This document shows positions 6,607 through 12,909 of a stretch of DNA of 23,336 bases, piece by piece; within the stretch, counting starts at the first letter, position 1, and each line of letters opens with the position of its first letter. Made by a program: the position numbers and the translations under genes. A model generated the notes under the pieces. It saw only the letters and a list, made by a program, of their open reading frames with translations. It did not search any database and was not told the origin of the DNA. The stretch comes from Pseudomonadota bacterium (lineage in GTDB: Bacteria; Pseudomonadota; Gammaproteobacteria; Burkholderiales; Burkholderiaceae). Location: assembly GCA_021778935.1 (NCBI GenBank), contig JAJYBQ010000011.1, positions 1 through 23,336 of the forward strand, in the 5' to 3' direction.

Positions 6607-8068
6607 CGTCGCCTCGGTCGTAGATGGACAGGTCCGGATCGGGAATCTCCAGGTCGAGCAGGTCCTGGCGCCGGGTCAGTTGCAGCGGTGCCGGTACGGG
6701 TTGGATTCGCCTGCGGGCGTCCAGGATGTTGGCGATGTACTCGCAGCTGAAGGCCTGCAGCTCGATGCCGTCGTCGAGCGCGCGCACCAGGGCGTCGCGG
6801 CCGTGGATCTGGGCCAGGGCGAGGATCTTGCGCATGTGCGCGCGGGGGTTGCCGCGCTTGGCCTCCAGGCCCTCGTAGTAGATCTGGGCGCGCGGCGAGA
6901 GCGCGAGGAACTGGCTCATCAGTTGCTGCTCGCGGGCGCGCTGGCGCTGCGCCACAAGCACCCTGGGGTGGTCCGGATCCTCGATGTCCTGGTGCCGGTC
7001 CAAGCAGCGACGGTGGCGGGCGATGAGCTGGTCGCGGTGGTAGATGCAGATGCGGTCCGGATACGCCTTCACGGTCACGCGTTGGTTGGCGTACTGCGCC
7101 GGCACGGAGTAGCGGTTGGCATCGAGGGCAACGCGGAACTGGTTGGAGGCGCGTACCGTGCTCAGGCGCCCGAGATCGAAACCGCAGGCATTGAGCGGGC
7201 GCAGCGCCGTGCGCTCCTGCTCAAACCGGTCGATCGGCCGCTGGTGCGTTTGTCGGTGTACGCGCACGTTGGCGATGGTGTCGACCCACAATTGCGCGGC
7301 CGGCTGCAGGGCGCTAAAGTCGGCAAGCTCCAGACCGGCGAGGAAGTTCTTCTTGACGTACCCGACGCCATTCTCGACTCGCCCTTTTTCGTTTCCCTTA
7401 CCCACGTTGCACGCGGTGATATCAAAGGCCCAGTGACGCGCGAAGTCCAGGTAGCGGGGGTTGAACACCGGCGCCTGGCCGACCAGGCGCTGCAAGACGG
7501 CCGACTTGAGGTTATCGACCATGATCCGTGTTGGCACTGCGCCGAAGGCGGCGAAGGCGTGCTCGTGGCAGCCCAGGAAGAACTCCATGGTCTGCGAGAC
7601 GGTGAACTCCAGATACATCCGGCGGCTGTAGCACAGCACCATCACGAAGAAGCTCAGCTTGCGCCGCGTCGAGCCCACGCCGATGCTGCCGTATGACCCC
7701 CAGTCGACTTGGGCGCACTCACCCGGGGCAAAGGAAAGGGTGAGGAATGCCTCGCGTTTCCTGGGCCGGATCTTGTGAACGTAGTCCTTGACGATGGTTT
7801 CGCCGCCAGCGAATCCTTCCTCGCGCAGGCGCTGCAGAATCTGCTGCGCGCTGTACGGGTGCGTGTCGAGCCAGCGCACGATCAGGCCCTTGTACGGATC
7901 GAGCCGGCTGGCCCGCGCGGTGGCCGCGCGCGGCCGGTACTGCTCGACGCGCGACCACTTCCAGACCGTGCGCGGGTGCAGGCCCAATTCACGGGCGGCC
8001 TGCGCCTGGCTCAGGCGCTGCCGATCGAGCAGATCCCGGATCCTGCAAAACATCTCATAGTCGACCAC
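6587..8068 (-). CDS. istA: IS21 transposase IstA
   Basis: A DDE transposase of the IS21 family. An N-terminal helix-turn-helix (RLSQAQAARELGLHPRTVWK) is followed by an rve-type catalytic core with visible acidic residues: the Asp in CAQVDWGSYG, the Asp in IMVDNLKSAV and the Glu in KGRVENGVGYVKKNF. A Mu-type beta-barrel-like C-terminal domain follows (ANRYSVPAQYANQRVTVKAY). I prefer GTG 8068, which has GGGAG a few bases upstream and gives MVDYEMFCRIRDLL; the same frame extends upstream to 8122 but that overlaps the preceding gene heavily, and ATG 8053 is also possible. The gene overlaps both neighbours, so the four element genes are probably co-translated. Confidence 0.93.
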   Translation of the reverse strand: MVDYEMFCRIRDLLDRQRLSQAQAARELGLHPRTVWKWSRVEQYRPRAATARASRLDPYKGLIVRWLDTHPYSAQQILQRLREEGFAGGETIVKDYVHKIRPRKREAFLTLSFAPGECAQVDWGSYGSIGVGSTRRKLSFFVMVLCYSRRMYLEFTVSQTMEFFLGCHEHAFAAFGAVPTRIMVDNLKSAVLQRLVGQAPVFNPRYLDFARHWAFDITACNVGKGNEKGRVENGVGYVKKNFLAGLELADFSALQPAAQLWVDTIANVRVHRQTHQRPIDRFEQERTALRPLNACGFDLGRLSTVRASNQFRVALDANRYSVPAQYANQRVTVKAYPDRICIYHRDQLIARHRRCLDRHQDIEDPDHPRVLVAQRQRAREQQLMSQFLALSPRAQIYYEGLEAKRGNPRAHMRKILALAQIHGRDALVRALDDGIELQAFSCEYIANILDARRRIQPVPAPLQLTRRQDLLDLEIPDPDLSIYDRGDDASQTN

Positions 8069-8471
8069 GGCCGCTCCCGAACTGCTCGCGCAAGCGTTGC
8101 AAATGCTCGCGCGCCGCTTCACGGTCCATCGATGCCGGCGGCGTGGTGATCGCTGCCACCACCGGCGCCGGGGCCGGCAAGGCCAGGACCTGGTAGACCG
8201 GCGCCTGGTAGGCGATCAGGTCGGCGCCGATCAGCCGGTCGCGCGCGTCGTTCAATTGATCGGCCGTCAGTTGCAGGTGCCGGCAAAGCGCCGCCGGGCC
8301 GTAGTAGCTCAGGCCCTGGGCATCGGCCACCGTGACCAGGAACAGATACAGGGCGGCCGCCGGCGGATTGCATCGATCGATGAATCCGCCGCGCACCAGC
8401 TGCTGATCAACCCAGCTGAACTGCGGGGGCACGCGCCGCAGCCGCTGCGGCCAAAGCACGCGTTTGATCAT
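8055..8471 (-). CDS. Accessory protein of the IS21-like element (HTH-like)
   Basis: This 138-residue soluble protein begins MIKRVLWPQRLRRVPPQFSWVDQ. The middle (ALYLFLVTVADAQGLSYYG... LCRHLQLTADQLNDARDRLIGADLIAY) has the look of a winged helix-turn-helix of the replication-initiator or helicase-loader type. From memory, proteins like this recur directly upstream of istA in a subset of proteobacterial IS21 relatives, paired with the cysteine-containing ORF seen just before it. The stop overlaps the preferred istA start. Its role could be regulating the istAB transcript or helping choose the target; neither is visible in the sequence. Confidence 0.75.
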   Translation of the reverse strand: MIKRVLWPQRLRRVPPQFSWVDQQLVRGGFIDRCNPPAAALYLFLVTVADAQGLSYYGPAALCRHLQLTADQLNDARDRLIGADLIAYQAPVYQVLALPAPAPVVAAITTPPASMDREAAREHLQRLREQFGSGRGRL

Positions 8472-8949
8472 GGAAACCGCCTCCTCCAGCCATGACGTCG
8501 GTGCCCAGTTGTACGAGCCGACGGGTGGTGTCGGCTATCTCCTCTTGTAACGTCACTTGGAACAGATGCGCGATCAGGCCCGCCAGCACTGGCGCCGCGG
8601 CTCCCAACAGATCTTGTAACGGCGCCAGGGGGGGCGTGGTACGAACGACCGATTCCCCTTTAAGATCATCAAGTTGCAAGATGCACTGATCTTGTAACGC
8701 CGGCGCCGAGCGCCGGCTCCGCTCGTAGCCCGGGTGCGCGGCGCGCCAGGCCTGCACGCGCGCTACGTGAACGGGGCCGCGGAAGTAGTCCAGGTTCTCG
8801 GGTTTGGATTGCCAGCGCTTGTGGCTGGCCAGCTTGCTCGCGTGCCGGCAGGCCTCGGCGGCGCAGTACCGCTGTCGCGACCCGACGCGCCGGTCCGGGT
8901 CAAAATACCGGCCGCAACTCAAGCACTTGCGTTGTCCCGCTTGCGCCAT
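8407..8949 (-). CDS. Accessory Cys-containing protein of the IS21-like element
   Basis: A 180-residue protein. The N-terminus carries a probable zinc-binding motif: CLSCGRYF (C-x2-C), then RQRYCAAEACRHASK (C-x4-C), followed by the basic segment HKRWQSKPENLDYFRGP, a likely nucleic-acid-binding surface. The C-terminal half is Ala/Leu-rich and probably helical (LQDLLGAAAPVLAGLIAHLFQVTLQEEIADTTRRL). It overlaps the next ORF by 65 bp and is the first gene of the four-gene element. I remember this ORF as a regular companion of the HTH-like ORF and istAB in some proteobacteria, but it has no established function that I know of. Three copies of CGTTACAAGA lie inside its coding sequence. Confidence 0.72.
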   Translation of the reverse strand: MAQAGQRKCLSCGRYFDPDRRVGSRQRYCAAEACRHASKLASHKRWQSKPENLDYFRGPVHVARVQAWRAAHPGYERSRRSAPALQDQCILQLDDLKGESVVRTTPPLAPLQDLLGAAAPVLAGLIAHLFQVTLQEEIADTTRRLVQLGTDVMAGGGGFHDQTRALAAAAAARAPAVQLG

Positions 8950-9086
8950 CGCCGCCTCCCGGCCACGCCGACAAAAGCAGCAACGCTAACCGCACCGGCA
9001 TCGCCGGCCAGGGCGCAAGAAAATCAAACGACGCGAAGAAGACGCGTCAGAGACGCAGCTCGGAAGAAAATCGACGAAGAAGATTA

Positions 9087-9135
9087 CGCAACTTCAAACC
9101 GGCCAGATCGCGGCACTTTCAGGTCGGCGCTCACA
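9087..9135. repeat. IS21 right terminal repeats
   Basis: The inner copy (minus strand GCCGGTTTGAAGTTGCG) is at 9103-9087; the outer tip (minus strand TGTGAGCGCCGACCTGA) starts at 9135. The inner copy starts 32 nt from the tip, the same as at the left end. Confidence 0.85.
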
Positions 9136-9140
9136 CTGGC
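9136..9140. repeat. IS21 target-site duplication, right copy
   Basis: CTGGC, identical to 5738-5742. Confidence 0.85.
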
Positions 9141-9207
9141 GACCATTGACGATGATGGTAACGGTTTTGTCCTGACCGAAAGCATCGCTGCTGTTGGAGT
9201 TACTCAT
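9136..9207 (-). pseudogene. Ubiquitin-like modifier, 5' part (split by IS21 element)
   Basis: Reading leftward from ATG 9207 gives MSNSNSSDAFGQDKTVTII followed by VNGRQ, at which point the IS21 element begins; translation continues 13 codons into the element and stops at TGA. A flexible Ser/Asn-rich start followed by a first beta strand (KTVTIIVNGR) is what the beta-grasp fold needs, and it joins in frame to QREVTGKTV at 5740 once the element and one CTGGC are removed. The segment AAGGAAAAGGAA lies just upstream of the ATG and supplies a ribosome-binding site. It is too short to appear as a gene by itself and would be missed by most annotation. The reconstructed protein is 89 residues. Confidence 0.85.
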
Positions 9208-9285
9208 TTCCTTTTCCTTATGTGACGAAGGGTTGTCGCTCCCACGCATCATCGCTCCTTCACGAAATGTATGTTAGCGCGTCTA

Positions 9286-9315
9286 ATAGTACGCCTGGGC
9301 TTCCAACGCTGTCAA
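9286..9315 (-). promoter_or_regulatory. Promoter of the Ubl-E1-DUF6527 operon
   Basis: On the minus strand, TTGACA (9315-9310) is followed after 18 bp by TACTAT (9291-9286). Transcription would start near 9279, giving a leader of about 70 nt before the Ubl ATG at 9207. The whole divergent region to the TIGR04255-like gene is only 172 bp, so the two operons probably share control sequences. Confidence 0.6.
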
Positions 9316-9379
9316 GTAATGCGTATGATTGACGTAAATTGAAGTAGCGCCCCCCTTAAACACACCAGGAGGTATGACC

Positions 9380-10204
9380 GTGAGCAATCAGGACCGGGCG
9401 CTGGGCAAGTGGCCCAACGCGCCGTTGGCCCTTGTGCTGGCGCAAATCCGTTTTGATCCCGAAGTCGACACCGAGTACAAGGAGGTTTCTGCGCGCCTCA
9501 AGGCCGTGCTGAGTGGGCGCTTTCCCGCCATGAAGGCCGTGCGCCAAGTGACGTTTGTATTCGGCAACACGCCTGGCCCGGCAATGGAGTCCAAGCCGAA
9601 CGAGGGCGAGGTCGGCCGCGAGTTGCGCAGCGACGACAATCGTGCCGCTTTGCGCCTTCAGGATGGGGTGATGACCTACACCACCTCCCTCTACGAGGAT
9701 TCGCAGCACTTCCTCGCGGAATGGCGGTCCATGCTGGACTGCCTGTGTGCCGCCGGAGGGGTCGTGGTGCAGCGGCTAGGCCTGCGCTACGTTGACTTCA
9801 TCATCCCCACGGCTGGAAAGATGCCCGAGGACTACTTCGAGGACGGATTTGGGCAATTGACCCACGTCTTCGGCGAAATCGCCCCAACTGCCTTCATGAG
9901 CCACGAATACCCCCGAGGGGCCGATGGGGCGATGCGCGTCCAGTTTGGACGGGGCTTTGCACCTCCTTCACTGCCGCCTGATCTCGATGGTCCCGTTCAG
10001 CCCCCTCCCGGCTTGTTGAGGAAATACACCACAGGGCAGCCATCGGCAGTGCTGGACATCGACCGCTGGCGCGTGGACTCCCGTCGAATGCAGACGGAAG
10101 AAATCACCGATGAATTCCAGCGCCTTCGCGACGATATCTGCATGGCATTTAGGCGTATCACTACGCGAGAAGCCGAGGCTGAGTGGTCGGGCCAGCCGGC
10201 ATAA
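9380..10204 (+). CDS. TIGR04255-like family protein
   Basis: A soluble protein of 274 residues with no signal peptide or membrane segment. The start (WPNAPLALVLAQIRFDP) and the middle (GGVVVQRLGLRYVDFIIP) match what I remember of the sporadically distributed TIGR04255 family, which is of unknown function and often found on islands near toxin or defence genes. Start choice: ATG 9374 directly abuts AGGAGGT (9367-9373) with no spacer, whereas GTG 9380 has a 6-nt spacer, so GTG 9380 is preferred. It is the first gene of a three-gene operon: its TAA (10202-10204) runs into the ribosome-binding site of the HTH gene 10 bp downstream. No catalytic motif is evident. Confidence 0.75.
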   Translation: MSNQDRALGKWPNAPLALVLAQIRFDPEVDTEYKEVSARLKAVLSGRFPAMKAVRQVTFVFGNTPGPAMESKPNEGEVGRELRSDDNRAALRLQDGVMTYTTSLYEDSQHFLAEWRSMLDCLCAAGGVVVQRLGLRYVDFIIPTAGKMPEDYFEDGFGQLTHVFGEIAPTAFMSHEYPRGADGAMRVQFGRGFAPPSLPPDLDGPVQPPPGLLRKYTTGQPSAVLDIDRWRVDSRRMQTEEITDEFQRLRDDICMAFRRITTREAEAEWSGQPA

Positions 10205-10214
10205 GGAGGAGAGA

Positions 10215-10940
10215 ATGCGCAATTCACTAGCGCAGGCCAGCCGTGATTTCGCGATCTGTCATGGTGCCATGCGTGGTCTCTATTGCGAAGGGACCGGAAG
10301 CGTCATCGACGAGGAACGGTCTGACCCTTTCCAAGGCGTTCCGCGCGTGTGGACGCTGTTGAACCCCGCCACTCGGTATTCGCGGGAAGGCCATTCGGCG
10401 ACGACCGGCGTTTGCGTCGTTATCACCAAGAATCAAATCGACCTCCCAAAAGCCCCTGAGGCGATGGAGTCCAACCTCGATGCCGCGCCACCCTCCATCG
10501 CGCTCTCACCGGCATCCGTTCTGGACAGGGTGCGTACCGTCTTCGGGCTGAACATCAGCGAGACCGCCGAGGTTTTCGGAATCACGCGGCAGACGGCCTA
10601 CCAATGGATGAAGCTCACCGACATGGAGCAGGTACGCTCCTACGAGAATCGCGACCGCATCAAGCAACTCTACATCGCGGCGCGATCATGGCAGAGCCAC
10701 CCGCTGCTCAAGGGGCGCTGGCTCCATGCGCTCCTGCCTTCTGGCAAGACCCTGCTAGACGTTCTCAAAGATTCTCCGGTCGATCTCAATGCCCTGCAGG
10801 CCGCTTATCAAGCGCTCGTCGTCAGCACGGCTGACAGAGCACGCGAGGAGGGTGAGCGCGCGACCCAGGCAGGCACTGCGCTGGCTGGCGCGTTTGCAGA
10901 CCTCGGTGCAGGTCGCAAGGCTCGAAAGGGGGCGAGCTGA
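10215..10940 (+). CDS. HTH protein, probable partner or antitoxin of the zeta-type kinase
   Basis: A 241-residue protein preceded by AAGGAGG with ideal spacing; ATG 10215 is chosen over an upstream ATG lying inside the previous gene. Residues of about 101-133 form a helix-turn-helix (VRTVFGLNISETAEVFGITRQTAYQWMKL) of Xre-like character. The region after it (RSYENRDRIKQLYIAARSW... LLKGRWLHALLPSGKTLLDVL) is reminiscent of the toxin-binding half of Xre/Res-type antitoxins. The C-terminus is Ala/Glu-rich and helical. The N-terminal 95 residues have no family I recognise. Its stop overlaps the likely start of the zeta-type kinase gene by 3 nt (CTGA). The antitoxin or repressor role is inferred from position. 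Confidence 0.7.
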   Translation: MRNSLAQASRDFAICHGAMRGLYCEGTGSVIDEERSDPFQGVPRVWTLLNPATRYSREGHSATTGVCVVITKNQIDLPKAPEAMESNLDAAPPSIALSPASVLDRVRTVFGLNISETAEVFGITRQTAYQWMKLTDMEQVRSYENRDRIKQLYIAARSWQSHPLLKGRWLHALLPSGKTLLDVLKDSPVDLNALQAAYQALVVSTADRAREEGERATQAGTALAGAFADLGAGRKARKGAS

Positions 10941-11680
10941 ATCCGCTCGCAGCCTTTCTGAAGCACTTGCAGGCGCGCTTGCGCGAGATCCCAAAACAGG
11001 ATCGCCGCCTGCTGGTGGTGATCGCCGGTCATAACGGTGCCGGCAAAACCACGATCTACAACGAGAGACTTGCTGCCGCCCTCGCCGCCGATCTGGCGGC
11101 CCATATCAACCCGGATGAGATCGAGCAGACGATAACCCTCGATCTCGGCGAGCAAAGTCTTACCAAGGATGAATTGGAAGAACTTGCAGCGAAGGAAGCT
11201 GCCCGCCTACGCCAGCAATACCTCGACCGGGAGATCAACTTCAGCTTCGAGACGGTGCTCTCCGATCCCATGCAGGACAAGGTGCACTTCATGGCGGAAG
11301 CCTGTCGACGCGGCTATCTGGTGGTGCTCATTGCTGTCGGCCTCGATTCAATAGAATTATCAAAGGCGCGCGTGGCCATCCGGCACGCCAAGGGCGGCCA
11401 CACTGTCAGGGAGGACAAGATTGAGGGTCGTTACGAGCGGGTCCTGCTGAATTTCGCACACGGCGCTCGCACCGCTACGTTGGCGATCTTTTTCGACAAT
11501 AGCGAGGATCGCAGCGGGGACGACTTGGATACCTACTGGGACATTGCTTTTTTTGAGAATGGGAAGCTGAATGTCAAGGATGAATCTCCACCGGCATGGT
11601 GGCATCAAGTTGAGAAGTACTTTCTATCAGTTCAATGCCGGTGCAACGTGAATCGCCCAGGTCTTGCAGATATGCCTTAG
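10937..11680 (+). CDS. Zeta-toxin-like P-loop kinase
   Basis: Zeta toxins phosphorylate UDP-N-acetylglucosamine and block cell-wall synthesis; some relatives act on other substrates. With the start used here (247 residues), the Walker A loop GHNGAGKTT is at 31-39, NPDE with the likely base Asp60 at 58-61, FSFET at 103-107, and the Arg/Gly-rich substrate loop KGGHTVREDKIEGRYER at 152-168, all in zeta-family order. The start is unusual: no ATG or GTG fits. CTG 10937 overlaps the upstream stop as CTGA, has AAAGGGGG a few bases upstream and gives MNPLAAFLKHLQ; TTG 10967 is the alternative. Third gene of the operon. I see no epsilon-type antitoxin; the HTH gene is the only candidate. Confidence 0.82.
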   Translation: MNPLAAFLKHLQARLREIPKQDRRLLVVIAGHNGAGKTTIYNERLAAALAADLAAHINPDEIEQTITLDLGEQSLTKDELEELAAKEAARLRQQYLDREINFSFETVLSDPMQDKVHFMAEACRRGYLVVLIAVGLDSIELSKARVAIRHAKGGHTVREDKIEGRYERVLLNFAHGARTATLAIFFDNSEDRSGDDLDTYWDIAFFENGKLNVKDESPPAWWHQVEKYFLSVQCRCNVNRPGLADMP

Positions 11681-11862
11681 GACTGCTTCGATCCTCAGAG
11701 CGGTCGGCATCCCAAACGGAATTGAACGTCCGCTCTGGCCGACTTGGAGACGGCCGCCCAATAACCGCTCTGGCGGTGAAGCGGCCGGTCAAGATCCGGC
11801 CTGTTGTAGCAACTGCGTCCGACAGCGGTTGGCCATGGAGCGAATCTCCGCGGCTTACCCGT

Positions 11863-12201
11863 TCAGCCCAGCGGGATTCGATCGATCTTCGCGGCGCAGA
11901 TGAAGTCGTTCTCGGACAGACCCTTGATGGCGTGCGTGGTGTACTGCACGCGGCAGTAGTTGTAGCCGATCTCGAGGTCCGGATGATGGTCCTCGATGTT
12001 GGCGATGTGCGCGAGGGCGTTGACGAAGCTCATCGTGCGGTAGAAGTCCCGGAAACGGAATTCGCGCCGCAGGAAAGTCCCGTCCTCCGAGACGATCCAC
12101 CCGGGCGCAAGGGAGCGGGCCAGCGCCTCGGCCGCTTCGCGCGCCAGCGGTGCCACCCCGCCCTCGCAAGGCGTACATTTGCGCTCCGTGAGTTCGCTCA
12201 T
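11863..12201 (-). CDS. phhB: Pterin-4a-carbinolamine dehydratase
   Basis: The enzyme dehydrates 4a-hydroxytetrahydrobiopterin and so recycles the pterin cofactor used by phenylalanine hydroxylase. The 112-residue protein contains the family core IANIEDHHPDLEIGYNYCRV (catalytic His-His-x-x and the downstream His in TTHAIKGLSENDFICAAKID), with normal length. It starts at ATG 12201, with GAGG about 8 nt upstream. It has no pterin-pathway neighbour in the window. It is the first clearly chromosomal gene to the right of the mobile region, so the island edge lies between 11680 and 11863. Confidence 0.93.
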   Translation of the reverse strand: MSELTERKCTPCEGGVAPLAREAAEALARSLAPGWIVSEDGTFLRREFRFRDFYRTMSFVNALAHIANIEDHHPDLEIGYNYCRVQYTTHAIKGLSENDFICAAKIDRIPLG

Positions 12202-12246
12202 CGCAGCACCTCGTTGCTGCCGCCGGATGCGGCGCTCGTACCAGCC

Positions 12247-12286
12247 AGGCTACCGCTTCACCGGTAGCCTCCAGCGCCATGCTACC
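12247..12286 (-). promoter_or_regulatory. Three-arm inverted repeat upstream of phhB
   Basis: AGGCTACCG (12247-12255) pairs with CGGTAGCCT (12262-12270) to make a 9-bp stem with a 6-nt loop. A third segment, GCTACC (12281-12286), can pair with the same middle arm (GGTAGC). The arms are 46-85 nt upstream of the phhB start, so two mutually exclusive hairpins could form in its leader. Whether the transcript includes them is unknown. Confidence 0.35.
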
Positions 12287-12426
12287 CCTTTTACAACGAT
12301 TTTCGGGCCCCCGCGAAGCTTCCGATTGGCCGGGGATCATTGACACCGGCTGCCGGTGGCGATTACCGTCGCGGCAGGTGGGTCAGGTAGGGAAGTCCTG
12401 AACCGAAACCATGGCGGGTGGGCCCA

Positions 12427-12837
12427 ATGGGACAACCAGATCTGTACGTCGCCGTGATGGCCGGGGTCGTGTTGTCGCTGTTTCTTGGCGTCGGCGAAAT
12501 CGCGGCATTGCGCAGGCCGGCATTGCGGGTTTATGTCCGCTGGACAAAGCTGGTCCGCTCCGGACGTTCGTTCCGGGTAGCCGCAGAGCTGTTCGGATTC
12601 GCTGCGCTCTTCGCGCTGCAAGCAGTGGTCGTCGCGGTACTGGTGGCCGTGGCCCTGGGCGGCCTGAATCCACGGTTCACTCAGGATGTGTCCCGACAAA
12701 TCCGACTGGAAACGATGCGGCTTCGGCAACCTTCCGGGCAAGGCGGCACCGACCGCACCAGGACGCGGCAGGTAGCGCCTTTTCGCAGTGGCCGTCCATA
12801 TCTTGCGACGGACCGGAGCTTCGGGAGCGTTTCCTGA
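12427..12837 (+). CDS. Small putative membrane protein
   Basis: I do not recognise this protein. From ATG 12427 (GTG 12418 is also possible; GGGTGGG lies just upstream) it encodes 136 residues with two hydrophobic segments: about 6-27 (LYVAVMAGVVLSLFLGVG) and about 60-85 (FGFAALFALQAVVVAVLVAVAL). The segment between them is basic, suggesting an inner-membrane protein with a cytoplasmic loop. The C-terminal 45 residues are Arg/Gln-rich and disordered-looking. It converges with the ABC-F gene and is followed by a strong hairpin. Support is ORF structure and membrane segments only. Confidence 0.45.
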   Translation: MGQPDLYVAVMAGVVLSLFLGVGEIAALRRPALRVYVRWTKLVRSGRSFRVAAELFGFAALFALQAVVVAVLVAVALGGLNPRFTQDVSRQIRLETMRLRQPSGQGGTDRTRTRQVAPFRSGRPYLATDRSFGSVS

Positions 12838-12854
12838 ACGCCGGATCGTGACGA

Positions 12855-12876
12855 AGCGGCGCAGCGATGCGCCGCT
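12855..12876. terminator. Hairpin between convergent genes
   Basis: AGCGGCGCA-GCGA-TGCGCCGCT, a perfect 9-bp stem with a 4-nt loop, lies between the end of the membrane-protein gene (12837) and the end of the ABC-F gene (12910). There is no T-tract on either side, so factor-independent termination is not assured. Confidence 0.45.
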
Positions 12877-12909
12877 ACGCCCCTGCCGACCGAACCAACC
12901 GTCGCCGGG

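Larger units (their letters stand above)
5743..9135 (-). mobile_element. IS21-family element with two accessory genes
   Basis: This 3,393-bp element carries, in minus-strand order, two small ORFs, istA and istB, each overlapping the next. The tips are TG...CA: the left begins TGCGCGCGCCGGTTTGAT, and the right, read inward on the minus strand, begins TGTGAGCGCCGACCTGA. A second repeat copy, GCCGGTTTGAA(A/G)(C/T)TGCG, starts 32 nt from the tip at both ends (5775-5791 and, inverted, 9087-9103), as in IS21 multi-repeat termini. The flanking CTGGC duplications are perfect and the host frame is restored on removal, so the insertion is probably recent. It reads in the same direction as the disrupted operon, so its transcript may continue into E1. 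Confidence 0.92.

Noticed and set aside
5812..7696. Long plus-strand frames opposite istA and istB
   Set aside because: Antisense shadows in GC-rich DNA; low-complexity composition and no motifs.
9329..9357. TTGACG as a -35 box for the TIGR04255-like gene
   Set aside because: At the proper spacing the sequence is a C-run with no acceptable -10 box.
11681..11862. Possible small genes between the zeta-type kinase and phhB
   Set aside because: Frames here have no start with a ribosome-binding site and no recognisable sequence.
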